Shown here piece after piece: positions 18,434 through 27,070 of a stretch of 64,000 nt of DNA. The DNA comes from an uncultured Verrucomicrobiota bacterium (GTDB lineage Bacteria > Verrucomicrobiota > Verrucomicrobiia > Opitutales > UBA9783). Location of the stretch: contig CABUVL010000002.1 of the NCBI GenBank assembly GCA_902495005.1, forward strand, positions 124,001-188,000. Direction: 5' to 3'. The position numbers were made by a program, and so were the translations under genes. The stretch's first letter is position 1. Every line of letters begins with the position of its first letter. The notes below the pieces were generated by a model. That model was not told the origin of the DNA and made no database searches. It worked only from the letters and a program-made list of their open reading frames with translations.

Positions 18434-19971
18434 TGGGCAAGTTTTTTACAACAATCCTGTTTTTTTTGAGTGCTGTTTTTGCAGCAAGCGGGGAAGAAGC
18501 GCGTGTGTTGCGTTGGGGGGCCGACGCGGAGTCGGGGGTCCCCAATGTTTTTTACGATCCTCAAAATCCGGATCAGATCACGGGCTTTGAGTACGAAATC
18601 GCGGAGGCATTGGCGCGTGAAATGGGCTGCAAGCTCGAATTTTATGCCAATGACTGGGAAATGTTGGTCCCCGGCTTGCAACGTAAAGAGTACGATATAT
18701 TACTGAACGGAATTGAGAGGAATGCCTGGGTAAAAATGTCGGATAAGGCGCAGGTCCGTTTATCAATCCCTTACTATATTACAAAATTACAATTGGTGTT
18801 GCCCCTTCAATCGGAGTTAAAAAGTTTTGACGAATGTGAGGGGAAGAGCATCGGTATTTTAAAACAATCGTGGACGGCAGAGCAGCTCTTGAAGCAGCTG
18901 AAGGACGTTAAAATTGTGGTTTATGACGATGAGGTTAAAGCTTTTTCAGATTTGGGCAACAAACGCTTAGAGGGAGTTCTGCTGGACCACCCGGAGTCGT
19001 TTTATTACGCCTCGATCAATCAACAAGTTCGTTTGTTGGATGCCTCTAATTTGCGTTTGGAATACGCCGTAATGGTGCGTGCCGAAGATACTGTCCTCCT
19101 GGAGCGTATTAATCAGGCCATTGAAAAATTAAAGGCGAACGGACGATTGAGACAGATTTTGAAGGCTTGGAAGTTGTGGAATGTCGAGACGGCAGATTAC
19201 TTCCGCGCCAGCTGTAAACAAAAACGTCCGGCCCCCGCGTTTGATCATTATCGGGAGTCGGTTTGTAAAAATCAGGTGCAAGAGAAAAATTTCTACCTGA
19301 CGTGCTTGCCCATTTTGTTAAAAGCCGCCTGGATGACCTTGAAATTGTCAATGACGGCGATGCTTTTTGCGATGCTCATGGGCTTTGGTTTGGCTGTTTT
19401 CCGCACCTACGCGGTAAGACCCATTCGTTTTTTGGTGGCCGTGTACGTGGAATGTGTCCGTGGTACTCCCTTGCTGATACAGTTGTTCTTAATTTTTTAT
19501 GGTTTGCCCATTTTATCGGATTATTTATCGGAGCCGTTTTGCCATTGGGTGTGCTTGCCGCCATTTCTCGCCGGTGTCATCGCTCTGGCCATTAATTACT
19601 CGGCTTATGAATGTGAGGTGTACCGCGCGGGTATTTTATCCGTACCGCGTGGCCAAATGGAGGCCGCATTGGCGTTGGGTATGTCGCGACGTCAAGCGAT
19701 TTGGCACGTTATTTTCCCTCAAGCCATTCGTACGGTGATTCCTCCCGTTACAAATGATTTTATCATGCTCCTGCAAGATTCTTCGCTGGTATCCATGATT
19801 ACCATTGTTGAATTAACGCGTACCTATCAGTACCTCGCCGCAACAAATTTCAATTACTTGGGGACGGGCATCCTCGTGGCCGCCATCTATTGGATGCTTG
19901 GTTTGCCGTTTGTTCATTTATCGAGACGTTTGGAAAATCGTCTTAATTTTAAGAAGTATCGGCCGCGATAA
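18430..19971 (+). CDS. Fused substrate-binding protein and permease of an amino-acid ABC importer
   Basis: One 513-residue chain with two modules. Residues 1-22 look like a signal peptide or anchor. Residues about 25-255 form an SBP_bac_3 domain (FEYEIAEALAREMGCKLEFYANDWEMLVPGL and DILLNGI, then an extended two-lobe fold). Residues about 285-510 form a HisM/GlnP-type permease with VYVECVRGTPLLIQLFLIFYGLP and the EAA loop (ALALGMSRRQAIWHVIFPQAIR). Most Gram-negatives keep these separate, while fused versions occur in GlnPQ-type systems of some Firmicutes. The binding domain is thus tethered to the membrane. The ligand is probably a polar amino acid but is not defined by sequence. It is followed by psd with a TAATG overlap. 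Confidence 0.93.
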   Translation: MMGKFFTTILFFLSAVFAASGEEARVLRWGADAESGVPNVFYDPQNPDQITGFEYEIAEALAREMGCKLEFYANDWEMLVPGLQRKEYDILLNGIERNAWVKMSDKAQVRLSIPYYITKLQLVLPLQSELKSFDECEGKSIGILKQSWTAEQLLKQLKDVKIVVYDDEVKAFSDLGNKRLEGVLLDHPESFYYASINQQVRLLDASNLRLEYAVMVRAEDTVLLERINQAIEKLKANGRLRQILKAWKLWNVETADYFRASCKQKRPAPAFDHYRESVCKNQVQEKNFYLTCLPILLKAAWMTLKLSMTAMLFAMLMGFGLAVFRTYAVRPIRFLVAVYVECVRGTPLLIQLFLIFYGLPILSDYLSEPFCHWVCLPPFLAGVIALAINYSAYECEVYRAGILSVPRGQMEAALALGMSRRQAIWHVIFPQAIRTVIPPVTNDFIMLLQDSSLVSMITIVELTRTYQYLAATNFNYLGTGILVAAIYWMLGLPFVHLSRRLENRLNFKKYRPR

Positions 19972-20855
19972 TGCAATATTTTAATCGTTACACGCGTCGT
20001 TTAGAAGAGGAAGTCATTCCAAAAGAGGGATTCATTAAATGGCTTTATTACACGCCAATGGGGCGTTGCTTCCTAAAAAACTGCATGTGCAAGGGGGTAA
20101 TGTCCAAGTGGATGGGGATTTGGATGAATACGCGTTGGAGTCGCCGATATATTTTGCCATTTGTCAAGCGCTACGGAATTGATTTGAATGATTTTGAAAA
20201 AACGCTCGGTGAGTTTTCTCATTTTAACGATTTTTTTTGTCGTAAGTTTAAGCCGGAGAAACGGCTCTTTGATGCGGATGATGGTGTCGTATGTTCGCCT
20301 GCCGAGGGACGTCATTTGGGCTTTAACTCGCTTGCCGAACTGCCCCAATTTTTTGTGAAGGGCGAATCGATGGATTTGGCAGGTTTGTTGGGCTCGCGTG
20401 AAATGGCAGACAAATTTAGCCGTGCCAGTGTTGTCATCAGCCGCTTGAGCCCCGTCGACTACCACCGTTTTCATTTTCCGTTAAGTGGGGTCCCATCGGC
20501 CAGTCAATTGATTAATGGTTACTTGTTCTCAGTCCATCCATTGGCCTTGAAAAAGAATATCGCAATTTTTTTGAAAAATAAACGTTGGGTCAGCGTCTTG
20601 AATAATCCAAGCTTGGGCGAAATTTGCATGGTTGAAGTGGGCGCGACGGGAATTGGTTCGACCGTTCAGACCTATGTGCCGAATGAATTTGTGCATAAAG
20701 GACAGGAGAAGGGGTATTTTTGTTTCGGGGGCTCGACCGTGATTACCTTGTTCGCCTCGGATAAAATTCAATTGGCGGCCGATCTGTTGGAACAGACGAA
20801 ACGTGGTTATGAATTATACGTTCACTGTGGGGATGCCATCGCGCGGGTATGCTAA
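19971..20855 (+). CDS. psd: Phosphatidylserine decarboxylase
   Basis: Inner-membrane pyruvoyl enzyme that makes phosphatidylethanolamine from phosphatidylserine. 294 residues, the longer class. Seen: FNDFFCRKFKPEKR, the active-site region SRLSPVDYHRFHFP, and the self-cleavage motif GGST in CFGGSTVITLF near the C-terminus, where the Ser becomes the pyruvoyl group (LGST in most members). The start ATG overlaps the stop of the ABC gene by one base. Its partner, phosphatidylserine synthase, is encoded at 28848. Confidence 0.95.
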   Translation: MQYFNRYTRRLEEEVIPKEGFIKWLYYTPMGRCFLKNCMCKGVMSKWMGIWMNTRWSRRYILPFVKRYGIDLNDFEKTLGEFSHFNDFFCRKFKPEKRLFDADDGVVCSPAEGRHLGFNSLAELPQFFVKGESMDLAGLLGSREMADKFSRASVVISRLSPVDYHRFHFPLSGVPSASQLINGYLFSVHPLALKKNIAIFLKNKRWVSVLNNPSLGEICMVEVGATGIGSTVQTYVPNEFVHKGQEKGYFCFGGSTVITLFASDKIQLAADLLEQTKRGYELYVHCGDAIARVC

Positions 20856-21293
20856 AGCGTAATCCGCTGGGCTTGTTTCGCTAAATACTGTACCCCGGTA
20901 TTACATGAAAATGGCTGGCAACAGGCCTGTGCCTTATCCGACATTTTACCCAAGCATTTCTGACTTCGTTCAGTAAGGTGTTGTGGTAATCTTACTGTCG
21001 TAAGATTAAATTGTTTTTGATTGAATATGAGATGATTAACAAATTTCTTATGAGCCTTGCTCCACATGAATTTGGCGGTTTCATCTTAGCTCATTGACCT
21101 TTGTTAAGTACACCTTTGTGATCGGTTGTTGTACATTCGGTGGTTTCATGTACGACGAGAATATCATTGCTGATACGCGATGATTCTGGGGCTTTGTCCA
21201 AGCGAGTAAGTGCTTTTGTAAAAATTTATGTGTAATTACTTGATTTTTTTAAAAGAATTTCGCAGTATGATCTACGTTATTTGTAAAAGCGAT
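20856..21293. other. Intergenic region between psd and tRNA-Lys
   Basis: About 440 bases without a supportable gene. The only structure I see is the small perfect hairpin at 20987-21008. A TATGAT at 21266-21271 is a plausible -10 box for the two following tRNA genes. Confidence 0.4.
20987..21022 (+). terminator. Possible terminator hairpin after psd
   Basis: Perfect 9-base stem TAATCTTAC (20987-20995) and GTAAGATTA (21000-21008) with loop TGTC, followed by AATTGTTTTTG. The stem is AT-rich and lies 130 bases after psd, so termination is uncertain. Confidence 0.4.
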
Positions 21294-21369
<76 letters not shown>

Positions 21370-21371
21370 GT

Positions 21372-21446
21372 GCCGGCTTAGCTCAGTGGTAGAGCACCCG
21401 CCTTGTAAGCGGACGGTCATCAGTTCAACTCTGATAGCCGGCTCCA
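21372..21446 (+). tRNA. tRNA-Thr (anticodon TGT)
   Basis: The acceptor GCCGGCT pairs with AGCCGGC. D-arm AGCTCAGTGGTAGAGC, anticodon loop CTTGTAA with TGT, T-arm TCAGTTCAACTCTGA, discriminator T and encoded CCA. Confidence 0.96.
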
Positions 21447-21761
21447 TCTACGCTGAGATTAATTAGGATAGCTGCGTGATTGGGACAGTGTTGTTTTAGG
21501 CGTGAGGCCCGGTTTGTTGATTGCTTTTGTGATTAAGGGGGTTTTCTTTGTAGGGTTCTAAAGAGTAGGGGCTTATTGTGAATTTCTGCCCTAATGTGAA
21601 CATATTAATTAAAGAGGCAGGACTTAGAAGAGGGGTGCAAGCGATTTTAAAAGGGTTCAGGGCCCGATCTTGAAAAAGGAGGGGGGAACTCGCTTTTTTG
21701 AACCATCTGTTTTTGCCTATTGCCCGATGAGAGTCTTTATATTCTTGTCAAAAACAATAAA

Positions 21762-22976
21762 ATGTTTTTGTCTCCCAATATTATGTCGATGAAAAGACCT
21801 TTAAAGGAACCTATTACTTGGATTATTTTTGTATTGATATTTTGCGTGTTGAGTTATGCGTCGTTGCCGTTATCGTTTGTCCGCTTCTCTTTGACGATCA
21901 GCGTAATGTTGAAAAATATTTTGTTGTTCTTTATCCCATTTTTGATCTTTAGTGGAACTGCGAGTGCGTTGTCTGCATTTAAGGGGAATGGAGTGCAGTT
22001 CGTTGTGACGATGATGACAATCATTATTATGTCCAATTTTTGTAACGTGATGTTTTCGGGACTCATCGGCTATTATTTAATTCCTTTAACGAGTGTTGCC
22101 GGCCAAAGTATCCCTTTGGTGGATACCCAATGCAGCATTAAACCTTTTTTTACCTTTCAATTACCGTGCTTATTGCCCAATACTTGGGCATTAATAGGGG
22201 GCCTCGCGGTGGGCATATTGACGTCGTGTTTCCACTGGTCAAAAGTGCAAAGAGGTGTCAAATCATTGCACAAGTTGGTAATGCAGTGCATGTTGAAAGG
22301 ATTTATCCCACTGCTTCCGTTTTTCCTCATGGGCTTTATCCTAAAATTATTGTTGGAAGGACAAATGTTTTACTTTGTCGCGACCAATGCCAAGTCGTGC
22401 GTGTTAATGATTGTTGTACTCTTTCTTTATTTGTCTCTGTGGCTCGTAATGGCAGGTCGTTGCTCCAGAATGCCATTGGGGCTTATTTTGCGAAATATTT
22501 TTCCGGCGATGATGACGGGGGCCAGTACCATGTCCAGTGCAGCCGCCCTTCCGTTTTCAATTGAAGCGGCCACGAAAAACACAAAAGACCCCGTTTTGGC
22601 CAATGCCGTGATGCCGATTTCCTTGAATTTTCACATGGTAGGAGACACAATTTGCATCCCCATTTTGGCCATGATCATCATGAACACATTTTCGTACCCG
22701 ATGCCCGATTTTTTAACGCTGATCACTTTTGGATTTTGCTTCGTGTTGAATAAGTTCGCCGGTGCGGGTATCCCAGGCGGGACTATTATGGTCTCATTGC
22801 CTATTTTGCAAAATTATTTCGGATTTAGTGAAGAGATGCTCGCGTTGATTACAGCGTTTTACATGCTCATTGATCCAATGACTACCTTGGGAAATGTAAC
22901 GGCGAACAACTTGCTCGTCGTATTTATCAATCGTTGTTGGGGACATAAAAAACGTAGAGCGGCGAGTAAAGCTTGA
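21762..22976 (+). CDS. Dicarboxylate/amino acid:cation symporter (DAACS family)
   Basis: Polytopic membrane transporter of about 404 residues, of the GltP/SstT/DctA type, which takes up dicarboxylates or amino acids with Na+ or H+. Seen: at least eight hydrophobic segments, the serine-rich re-entrant motif STMSSAAALPFS (family SSSAATLP), the second re-entrant GAGIPGGTIMV, and the C-terminal motif DPMTTLGNVTANN, which matches the family D..RT..NV..D region with changes. The central NTDGTA-like motif is replaced by NFHMVGDTICIP, so it is a divergent member whose substrate is uncertain. The frame opens at a TTG at 21720, and ATG codons at 21762 and 21783 are both possible starts. Confidence 0.85.
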   Translation: MFLSPNIMSMKRPLKEPITWIIFVLIFCVLSYASLPLSFVRFSLTISVMLKNILLFFIPFLIFSGTASALSAFKGNGVQFVVTMMTIIIMSNFCNVMFSGLIGYYLIPLTSVAGQSIPLVDTQCSIKPFFTFQLPCLLPNTWALIGGLAVGILTSCFHWSKVQRGVKSLHKLVMQCMLKGFIPLLPFFLMGFILKLLLEGQMFYFVATNAKSCVLMIVVLFLYLSLWLVMAGRCSRMPLGLILRNIFPAMMTGASTMSSAAALPFSIEAATKNTKDPVLANAVMPISLNFHMVGDTICIPILAMIIMNTFSYPMPDFLTLITFGFCFVLNKFAGAGIPGGTIMVSLPILQNYFGFSEEMLALITAFYMLIDPMTTLGNVTANNLLVVFINRCWGHKKRRAASKA

Positions 22977-23541
22977 TAATCGGCAAGGAGCGCCCGACTT
23001 TTACGCTGATGCATTTCCTTAACCTACGTTGATTTTTTTACAATCGACGGAAGGGCTGTTTGTTGACACAAGCGCACTTCAAGATTAACGAGCGATTGAA
23101 AAATCCTTAATAAGGTTGAGGAATCTGCCTTGTGTCCCGTGGCTTGCTTAAGCTTGATTGATTAAGGGAATGATACAGATGCACTTTGCTGTCCAATAAT
23201 GTGCGTATCTCTGCTTTTTTTATAACAGGAAATCGTCATGGATTTGTTCCTTTAGAAAAATAAGGTGGGAAGGCGCTTTATTCTTTTTGCATGAGCCGGC
23301 CGTTATAAGTTGAAACTGTTTTCAAGCGGATGAATAGGGAGTGAAATGTTTTTACTTCGCTCGAGTTGTCTTTTGTGGGGGGTACCAACGGTTTTTCCTC
23401 AGATTTAGTTCTTGATAAGTCAATTAGAAATTCGGTGCGTTGTTTATTGTCGCAAAAGTTGGGTCGAGCTAAGCATTAAACAGGAATTTTGGCGCTTTTT
23501 AAAAATTTTTAATACGTTTCTTAAGGTGCACTTTTTAAAAC
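22977..23541. other. Long gene-free region upstream of a sigma-54 site
   Basis: About 565 bases with no ORF of note. The last 70 bases (about 23470-23540) are rich in A and T runs and could bend or bind an IHF-like protein upstream of the sigma-54 promoter. No clear enhancer palindrome was identified by eye. Confidence 0.4.
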
Positions 23542-23557
23542 TGGCACGGCCCGTGCT
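23542..23557 (+). promoter_or_regulatory. Sigma-54 (-24/-12) promoter
   Basis: TGGCACGGCCCGTGCT matches the sigma-54 consensus TGGCACG-N4-TTGCW at all fixed positions except the first T of TTGC. The invariant GG and GC are correctly spaced. Transcription should start about 12 bases after the GC, near 23568, heading into a region without an ORF. Confidence 0.7.
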
Positions 23558-23567
23558 TTATATAAAG

Positions 23568-23752
23568 ATGTCAATCTAATTGATACCGCTAACACCTAAG
23601 GTGATATAACCAAAATACCGGCGACGGATGCTAAGTTTTGTGTCATCGTAAGGGTTGCTCTCGATCCGTCGCGCGGTAGAAAGAAACTAGTTTAATACCG
23701 CTTCCCTCATAGGATATTGAGGTCAAAAAAACTAAAAATGTCAATTTAATTG
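23568..23752 (+). ncRNA. Candidate sigma-54-dependent structured RNA
   Basis: The roughly 185 bases after the sigma-54 promoter have no ORF (the first ATG is followed by a stop two codons later) but much structure. A short hairpin CACC-TAA-GGTG lies at 23593-23603. A 14-base-pair helix with one bulge pairs TACCGGCGACGGAT (23616-23629) with ATCCGTCGCGCGGTA (23664-23678). A small stem CCTCA/TGAGG lies near 23704-23721. The segment is bracketed by 15-base direct repeats with one mismatch, ATGTCAATCTAATTG (23568) and ATGTCAATTTAATTG (23738). I do not recognise it as a known riboswitch, SRP, 6S, tmRNA or RNase P RNA. A T-rich end for the transcript is only weakly present (ATTTTTG near 23760). Confidence 0.45.
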
Positions 23753-23767
23753 TAAAAAATTTTTGAA

Positions 23768-24898
23768 TTAATAAAATGTAAACTGTGCCCTACGTGAAAG
23801 GACATGTGTATCGTGACATTCTGGACAGAATACGTGTGGTTTGCAATGAGGGCAAGGTACGGGTATTAAGGTTTGCCAAGCAATGCCACTTAAAAAGTGG
23901 GAGGGTGCGTGGTAGCCCCAATTGCCCAAACGTTTTAGTACGGAGGCACTGTCGCTTGCGTGCATGGTGGCGATAACGCAGTGGCCGGTAAGGGCGGCGT
24001 TAATGGCCAAAGTTAGAAGGGTAGACTCACGAATTTCTCCGATGCCAAGAACGTCTACACTTTGGCGCAGTAGGTGTCTTAAGATGTCATCAACGTTAGC
24101 GTTGGGCAAAAGATTGATTTGTGTAAAAGCATCATTGGGAATCTCGATGGGATTCTCCAAGCTTACAACCCGTTTGTTGCTTTTACAAAGCTCGTGTAGA
24201 ATGCTGTAATACGTGGTCGTTTTCCCATTGCCGATGGGACCGGTGATGAGCCACAGGCCCTGGGGATTGTGACGCATTTTTTGAATGAAAGGTGATTGTT
24301 CAAGGCCCAATTGAGAGAGTGAAAAATTATTTTGTATGTCTTGTGGGAGAAGCCGCAGGACAAGGCTTTCGCCGTACAGAGAAGGTAAGCATGAGAGCCT
24401 GCAGTTTATGTGAATTTGTGTGTGATGAATGGTGATGTGGCCATCTTGCGGCATTTGCTTTTGATTGGGGTCAAGGTGGGCGTTGATTTTTAAGAAATTG
24501 GTTAAATTTACGTACGTTTGCCTGTCAAGTGCTTGCACATCCATCAATTGCCCTTGTCGTCGAAATCGAACTTGTACGTTTGTTTTTCTTGGCTCGAAGT
24601 GCAAGTCAGAACACTTTTGTGCGTAGGCGTCAGAGATGAGTTTCCCTACAAATGTGTGGAGGGGGCCAAGCCCTTGAGTGGAACTGGTTTTTTGATGCGT
24701 TAAAAAATGTTGGATGTTGTCTTCCAATGTAATCGCAGGGGTGTAAATGGGAATGATTTGTTTGTGCAATTGTTGGCTCAGCAAGCTTAAAAATGAAACT
24801 GTGTGGGGCGTTGGATTTTGCGAAATGCCGACGGTGATATGCTTTTCATTTTCGTGAAGCGGCAATATCTTGTGTTGTAGCAGCTTGCGTAGGTCCAT
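23768..24898 (-). CDS. Orphan short GspE/PilB-type secretion ATPase
   Basis: 376-residue ATPase of the type II/IV secretion superfamily. It has Walker A GPIGNGKTTT, the Asp-box region VVSLENPIEIP, Walker B VDVLGIGEIRESTLL, His box LTGHCVIATMHASD, and a Cys-rich end (CPHC...CPEC). It lacks the N1 domain and the long C-terminus of the 567-residue GspE at 12276 and aligns with that protein's catalytic half. No GspF, pilin or secretin gene lies beside it. It could power a type IV pilus or competence machine encoded elsewhere or be an accessory T2SS ATPase. All nucleotide-binding motifs are intact, so it is probably functional. Confidence 0.85.
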   Translation of the reverse strand: MDLRKLLQHKILPLHENEKHITVGISQNPTPHTVSFLSLLSQQLHKQIIPIYTPAITLEDNIQHFLTHQKTSSTQGLGPLHTFVGKLISDAYAQKCSDLHFEPRKTNVQVRFRRQGQLMDVQALDRQTYVNLTNFLKINAHLDPNQKQMPQDGHITIHHTQIHINCRLSCLPSLYGESLVLRLLPQDIQNNFSLSQLGLEQSPFIQKMRHNPQGLWLITGPIGNGKTTTYYSILHELCKSNKRVVSLENPIEIPNDAFTQINLLPNANVDDILRHLLRQSVDVLGIGEIRESTLLTLAINAALTGHCVIATMHASDSASVLKRLGNWGYHAPSHFLSGIAWQTLIPVPCPHCKPHVFCPECHDTHVLSRRAQFTFY

Positions 24899-25011
24899 AT
24901 CGTGTTAACTGTGAGTAATAAATTTCCATGGATGGGGGGATTGTTCAACATTTATTTTTGCATTTTAAGGTGGTCTTTTGGCGACAAACGTAAACAATCA
25001 ACAATTGTTTT

Positions 25012-25647
25012 ATGGACGTCGCATTAATTTCGAAACAGCTGCTTTATTTTTTACTTTTATTCATTAGCTTGACTATTCACGAATGGGCACACGCGTGGAT
25101 GGCCAACAAATTGGGGGATCCGACCCCTCGTGCGGATGGACGTGTATCCTTGAACCCATTGGTTCACGTGGATCCAATGGGTACGATCCTATTTCCCATC
25201 ATTTGTCTGTTCATATCTTCTGGATTTATATTCGGATGGGGGAAGCCGGTTGCCATCAACCCGCAGTATTTTAAACGTCCTAAATTGGGAGAATTACTCG
25301 TCGGAAGCGCGGGCATATGGGGCAATCTGATCATTTGTTTAGTGAGCAGCATTGTCTTGGCCTTTTGTCCATTCGTGGGCACGTTGGCGTACACAATGTT
25401 AAGTTTAAATGTGTTTTTAATCGTATTTAACTTCTTGCCGATACCATCATTGGATGGTTTTTACGTGTTTAAATATTTTTTTAACTTTTCTGAATCGCTC
25501 ATTCGTGTTTTGGAAGATTGGGGCTTTATCATTTTGTTGGTTTTAATCAATGTGCCGATCGTAAGGCATGTGCTGTGGACCCTCATTCAATACTTGCTTT
25601 CCTTCTTCGTGGGACTGAGTGTCAACCTGCAGCTATGGTTAAGATAA
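25012..25647 (+). CDS. Site-2 protease family (M50) membrane metalloprotease
   Basis: Intramembrane zinc protease of 211 residues, the small FlgX/YwhC-like class without PDZ. Seen: zinc motif HEWAH in TIHEWAHAWMANKLGDPTP, a GRVSLNPLVHVDPMGT region, and the third ligand motif NFLPIPSLDGF (N-x-L-P-x-x-x-L-D-G). Hydrophobic helices surround both motifs. The substrate is unknown. It overlaps the next small secreted-protein gene by 13 bases. Confidence 0.92.
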   Translation: MDVALISKQLLYFLLLFISLTIHEWAHAWMANKLGDPTPRADGRVSLNPLVHVDPMGTILFPIICLFISSGFIFGWGKPVAINPQYFKRPKLGELLVGSAGIWGNLIICLVSSIVLAFCPFVGTLAYTMLSLNVFLIVFNFLPIPSLDGFYVFKYFFNFSESLIRVLEDWGFIILLVLINVPIVRHVLWTLIQYLLSFFVGLSVNLQLWLR

Positions 25648-25943
25648 TTGTCGTTTATTGCTGCCTTTGTGTGTTTGTCTGCCCACTTTATGCGAAGCGT
25701 ATTCCATTAAGCGTTGTTGTTAACCAGCACAATCGAATTAATGTTGCCAGCTTGAAGCGCGCTCCTTCTCAAAAGTGGATCAACCAATTTCAAGGTAGGC
25801 GTGAGCTTAAGAAAAACAAACGTTGTTTGTGGCTTCATGCGGGGGATGAGGATATCCGTCCGTTGCAGTTTAGGCAAGCTCGACAATCCGCACTTCTCTT
25901 CAGGAAGAAAGGTAAATTGTTGCAGAAAAACACGTCACGTTGA
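25635..25943 (+). CDS. Small basic exported protein, unknown function
   Basis: About 102 residues. The start ATG at 25635 lies inside the end of the M50 gene and opens directly into a signal peptide (MVKIIVVYCCLCVFVCPLYA, likely cleavage after LYA). The mature part is strongly basic (KKNKR, FRKKGKLLQKN) with no recognisable domain. The frame runs further upstream, but that part lies within the protease gene and is not expected to be translated. It could be a partner or substrate of the protease given the tight coupling, though this is speculation. Confidence 0.55.
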   Translation: MVKIIVVYCCLCVFVCPLYAKRIPLSVVVNQHNRINVASLKRAPSQKWINQFQGRRELKKNKRCLWLHAGDEDIRPLQFRQARQSALLFRKKGKLLQKNTSR

Positions 25944-26241
25944 TCAACGCCTGTAATGTATGGGGCCGGTGTGTTGGTGCCTTCGTTTTAGAGAATGTCC
26001 TGCGGTGAGCTAGAATATTATTGCTGGAGGAAGAAAATTTGTCCAATGATGCAATCGTTAAAAACGTTTTTTCGGTCGTTGGTGAGCTTGAAATAGTTTT
26101 AATGCCGCCCATAGACTTAGACGAGGGGGTGAGAAACTTCTACGGGTCGCATGTGCAAAAATGAAGTTCGTGGCCCTGTTGAATGGACCGACGTTTTAGG
26201 GGTTGTTAGTTGACACGGCTTTAAATGTCCTTAAGCGCGGC

Positions 26242-26949
26242 TTACTCTAGCTTGGACAAGTCCCATGGAGCTTCGACTTGCACGGAAAAATGCATTTGTT
26301 CCAACGTAAGATCGATGGCGTAGGCGTGTAGGTACAGTTGTCTTAAATGTAGAGACCGATTCAATGAAAAATCGCCGTAGGTTTTGTCGCCCAATATGGG
26401 ATAATGCCGCGAGGCACATTGGATGCGTAATTGGTGCGTACGTCCTGTTTTTGGGCGCAAGGTAATTTGAGTGCAAGTGATCCCATTTAATGTGATTGAA
26501 CGGTCAACGGAAACCTCTGTCTGAGCCCAGAGCCCATCGTGTTGGCAATGTGATCGCAGTTGTTGTTTGGCATTTTTTTCAATTGAGATGCGATCGGTCC
26601 ATGTGAGGGGAGCTTTAGCCGTTAGATGCCCTTTGATGACGGCCGTGTACGTTTTTTTTACTTGGTGATTTCGAAACATTTCACGTATTTTCTGGGCAAC
26701 GTGAAAATTGCTCGACAACAGTAAGATGCCGGAAGTGGGGCTGTCCAAGCGGTTGAGTAAGTAAATGCATTGTTGGTCGTCTAATACGTAGGCTTCACGT
26801 TTAAGATCGTAGGGGGCTAAGAGGATACTGTTGTTGACTTTGTGATCGGATGAGTTCGGATGTGACAGCAAGTCATTGGGCTTGTAAATCGCGATGATGT
26901 CAGCTTGTTGTTGGATGAGTCGAACCTTTGAATGCCAAGGAATATGCAT
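26242..26949 (-). CDS. RluA-family 23S rRNA/tRNA pseudouridine synthase
   Basis: Isomerises uridine to pseudouridine in structured RNA. 235 residues, the short form without an S4 domain. Seen: IIAIYKPNDLLSHP, the catalytic region LLNRLDSPTSGILLLS with the invariant Asp (family HRLDxxTSG, here Asn replaces His), KTYTAVIKG and TGRTHQLRIQCA. The specific target position cannot be deduced. Confidence 0.92.
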   Translation of the reverse strand: MHIPWHSKVRLIQQQADIIAIYKPNDLLSHPNSSDHKVNNSILLAPYDLKREAYVLDDQQCIYLLNRLDSPTSGILLLSSNFHVAQKIREMFRNHQVKKTYTAVIKGHLTAKAPLTWTDRISIEKNAKQQLRSHCQHDGLWAQTEVSVDRSITLNGITCTQITLRPKTGRTHQLRIQCASRHYPILGDKTYGDFSLNRSLHLRQLYLHAYAIDLTLEQMHFSVQVEAPWDLSKLE

Positions 26950-27028
26950 GAGTCTGCAAGAGAATTACGTGATTACCGGGCATGGGTGCAATCTTATTTT
27001 GCAAGTTTTGAAAAAAAAGACTATCACG

Positions 27029-27057
27029 TTGACAGAATTGTGAGAAAACTTTGAATA
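27029..27057 (+). promoter_or_regulatory. Promoter of trxB
   Basis: Consensus TTGACA (27029-27034), a 17-base spacer and TGAATA (27052-27057). The trxB ATG at 27071 lies 13 bases after the -10, giving a leader of about 7 bases, too short to keep the upstream GAAGAAGG box intact. Confidence 0.65.
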
Positions 27058-27070
27058 GAAGAAGGCGATT

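Noticed and set aside
23568..23760. Known riboswitch or housekeeping RNA at the sigma-54 site
   Set aside because: I could not match the pattern of stems or conserved bases to TPP, cobalamin, c-di-GMP, SRP, 6S, tmRNA or RNase P RNA by eye, so it is left as a candidate of unknown type.
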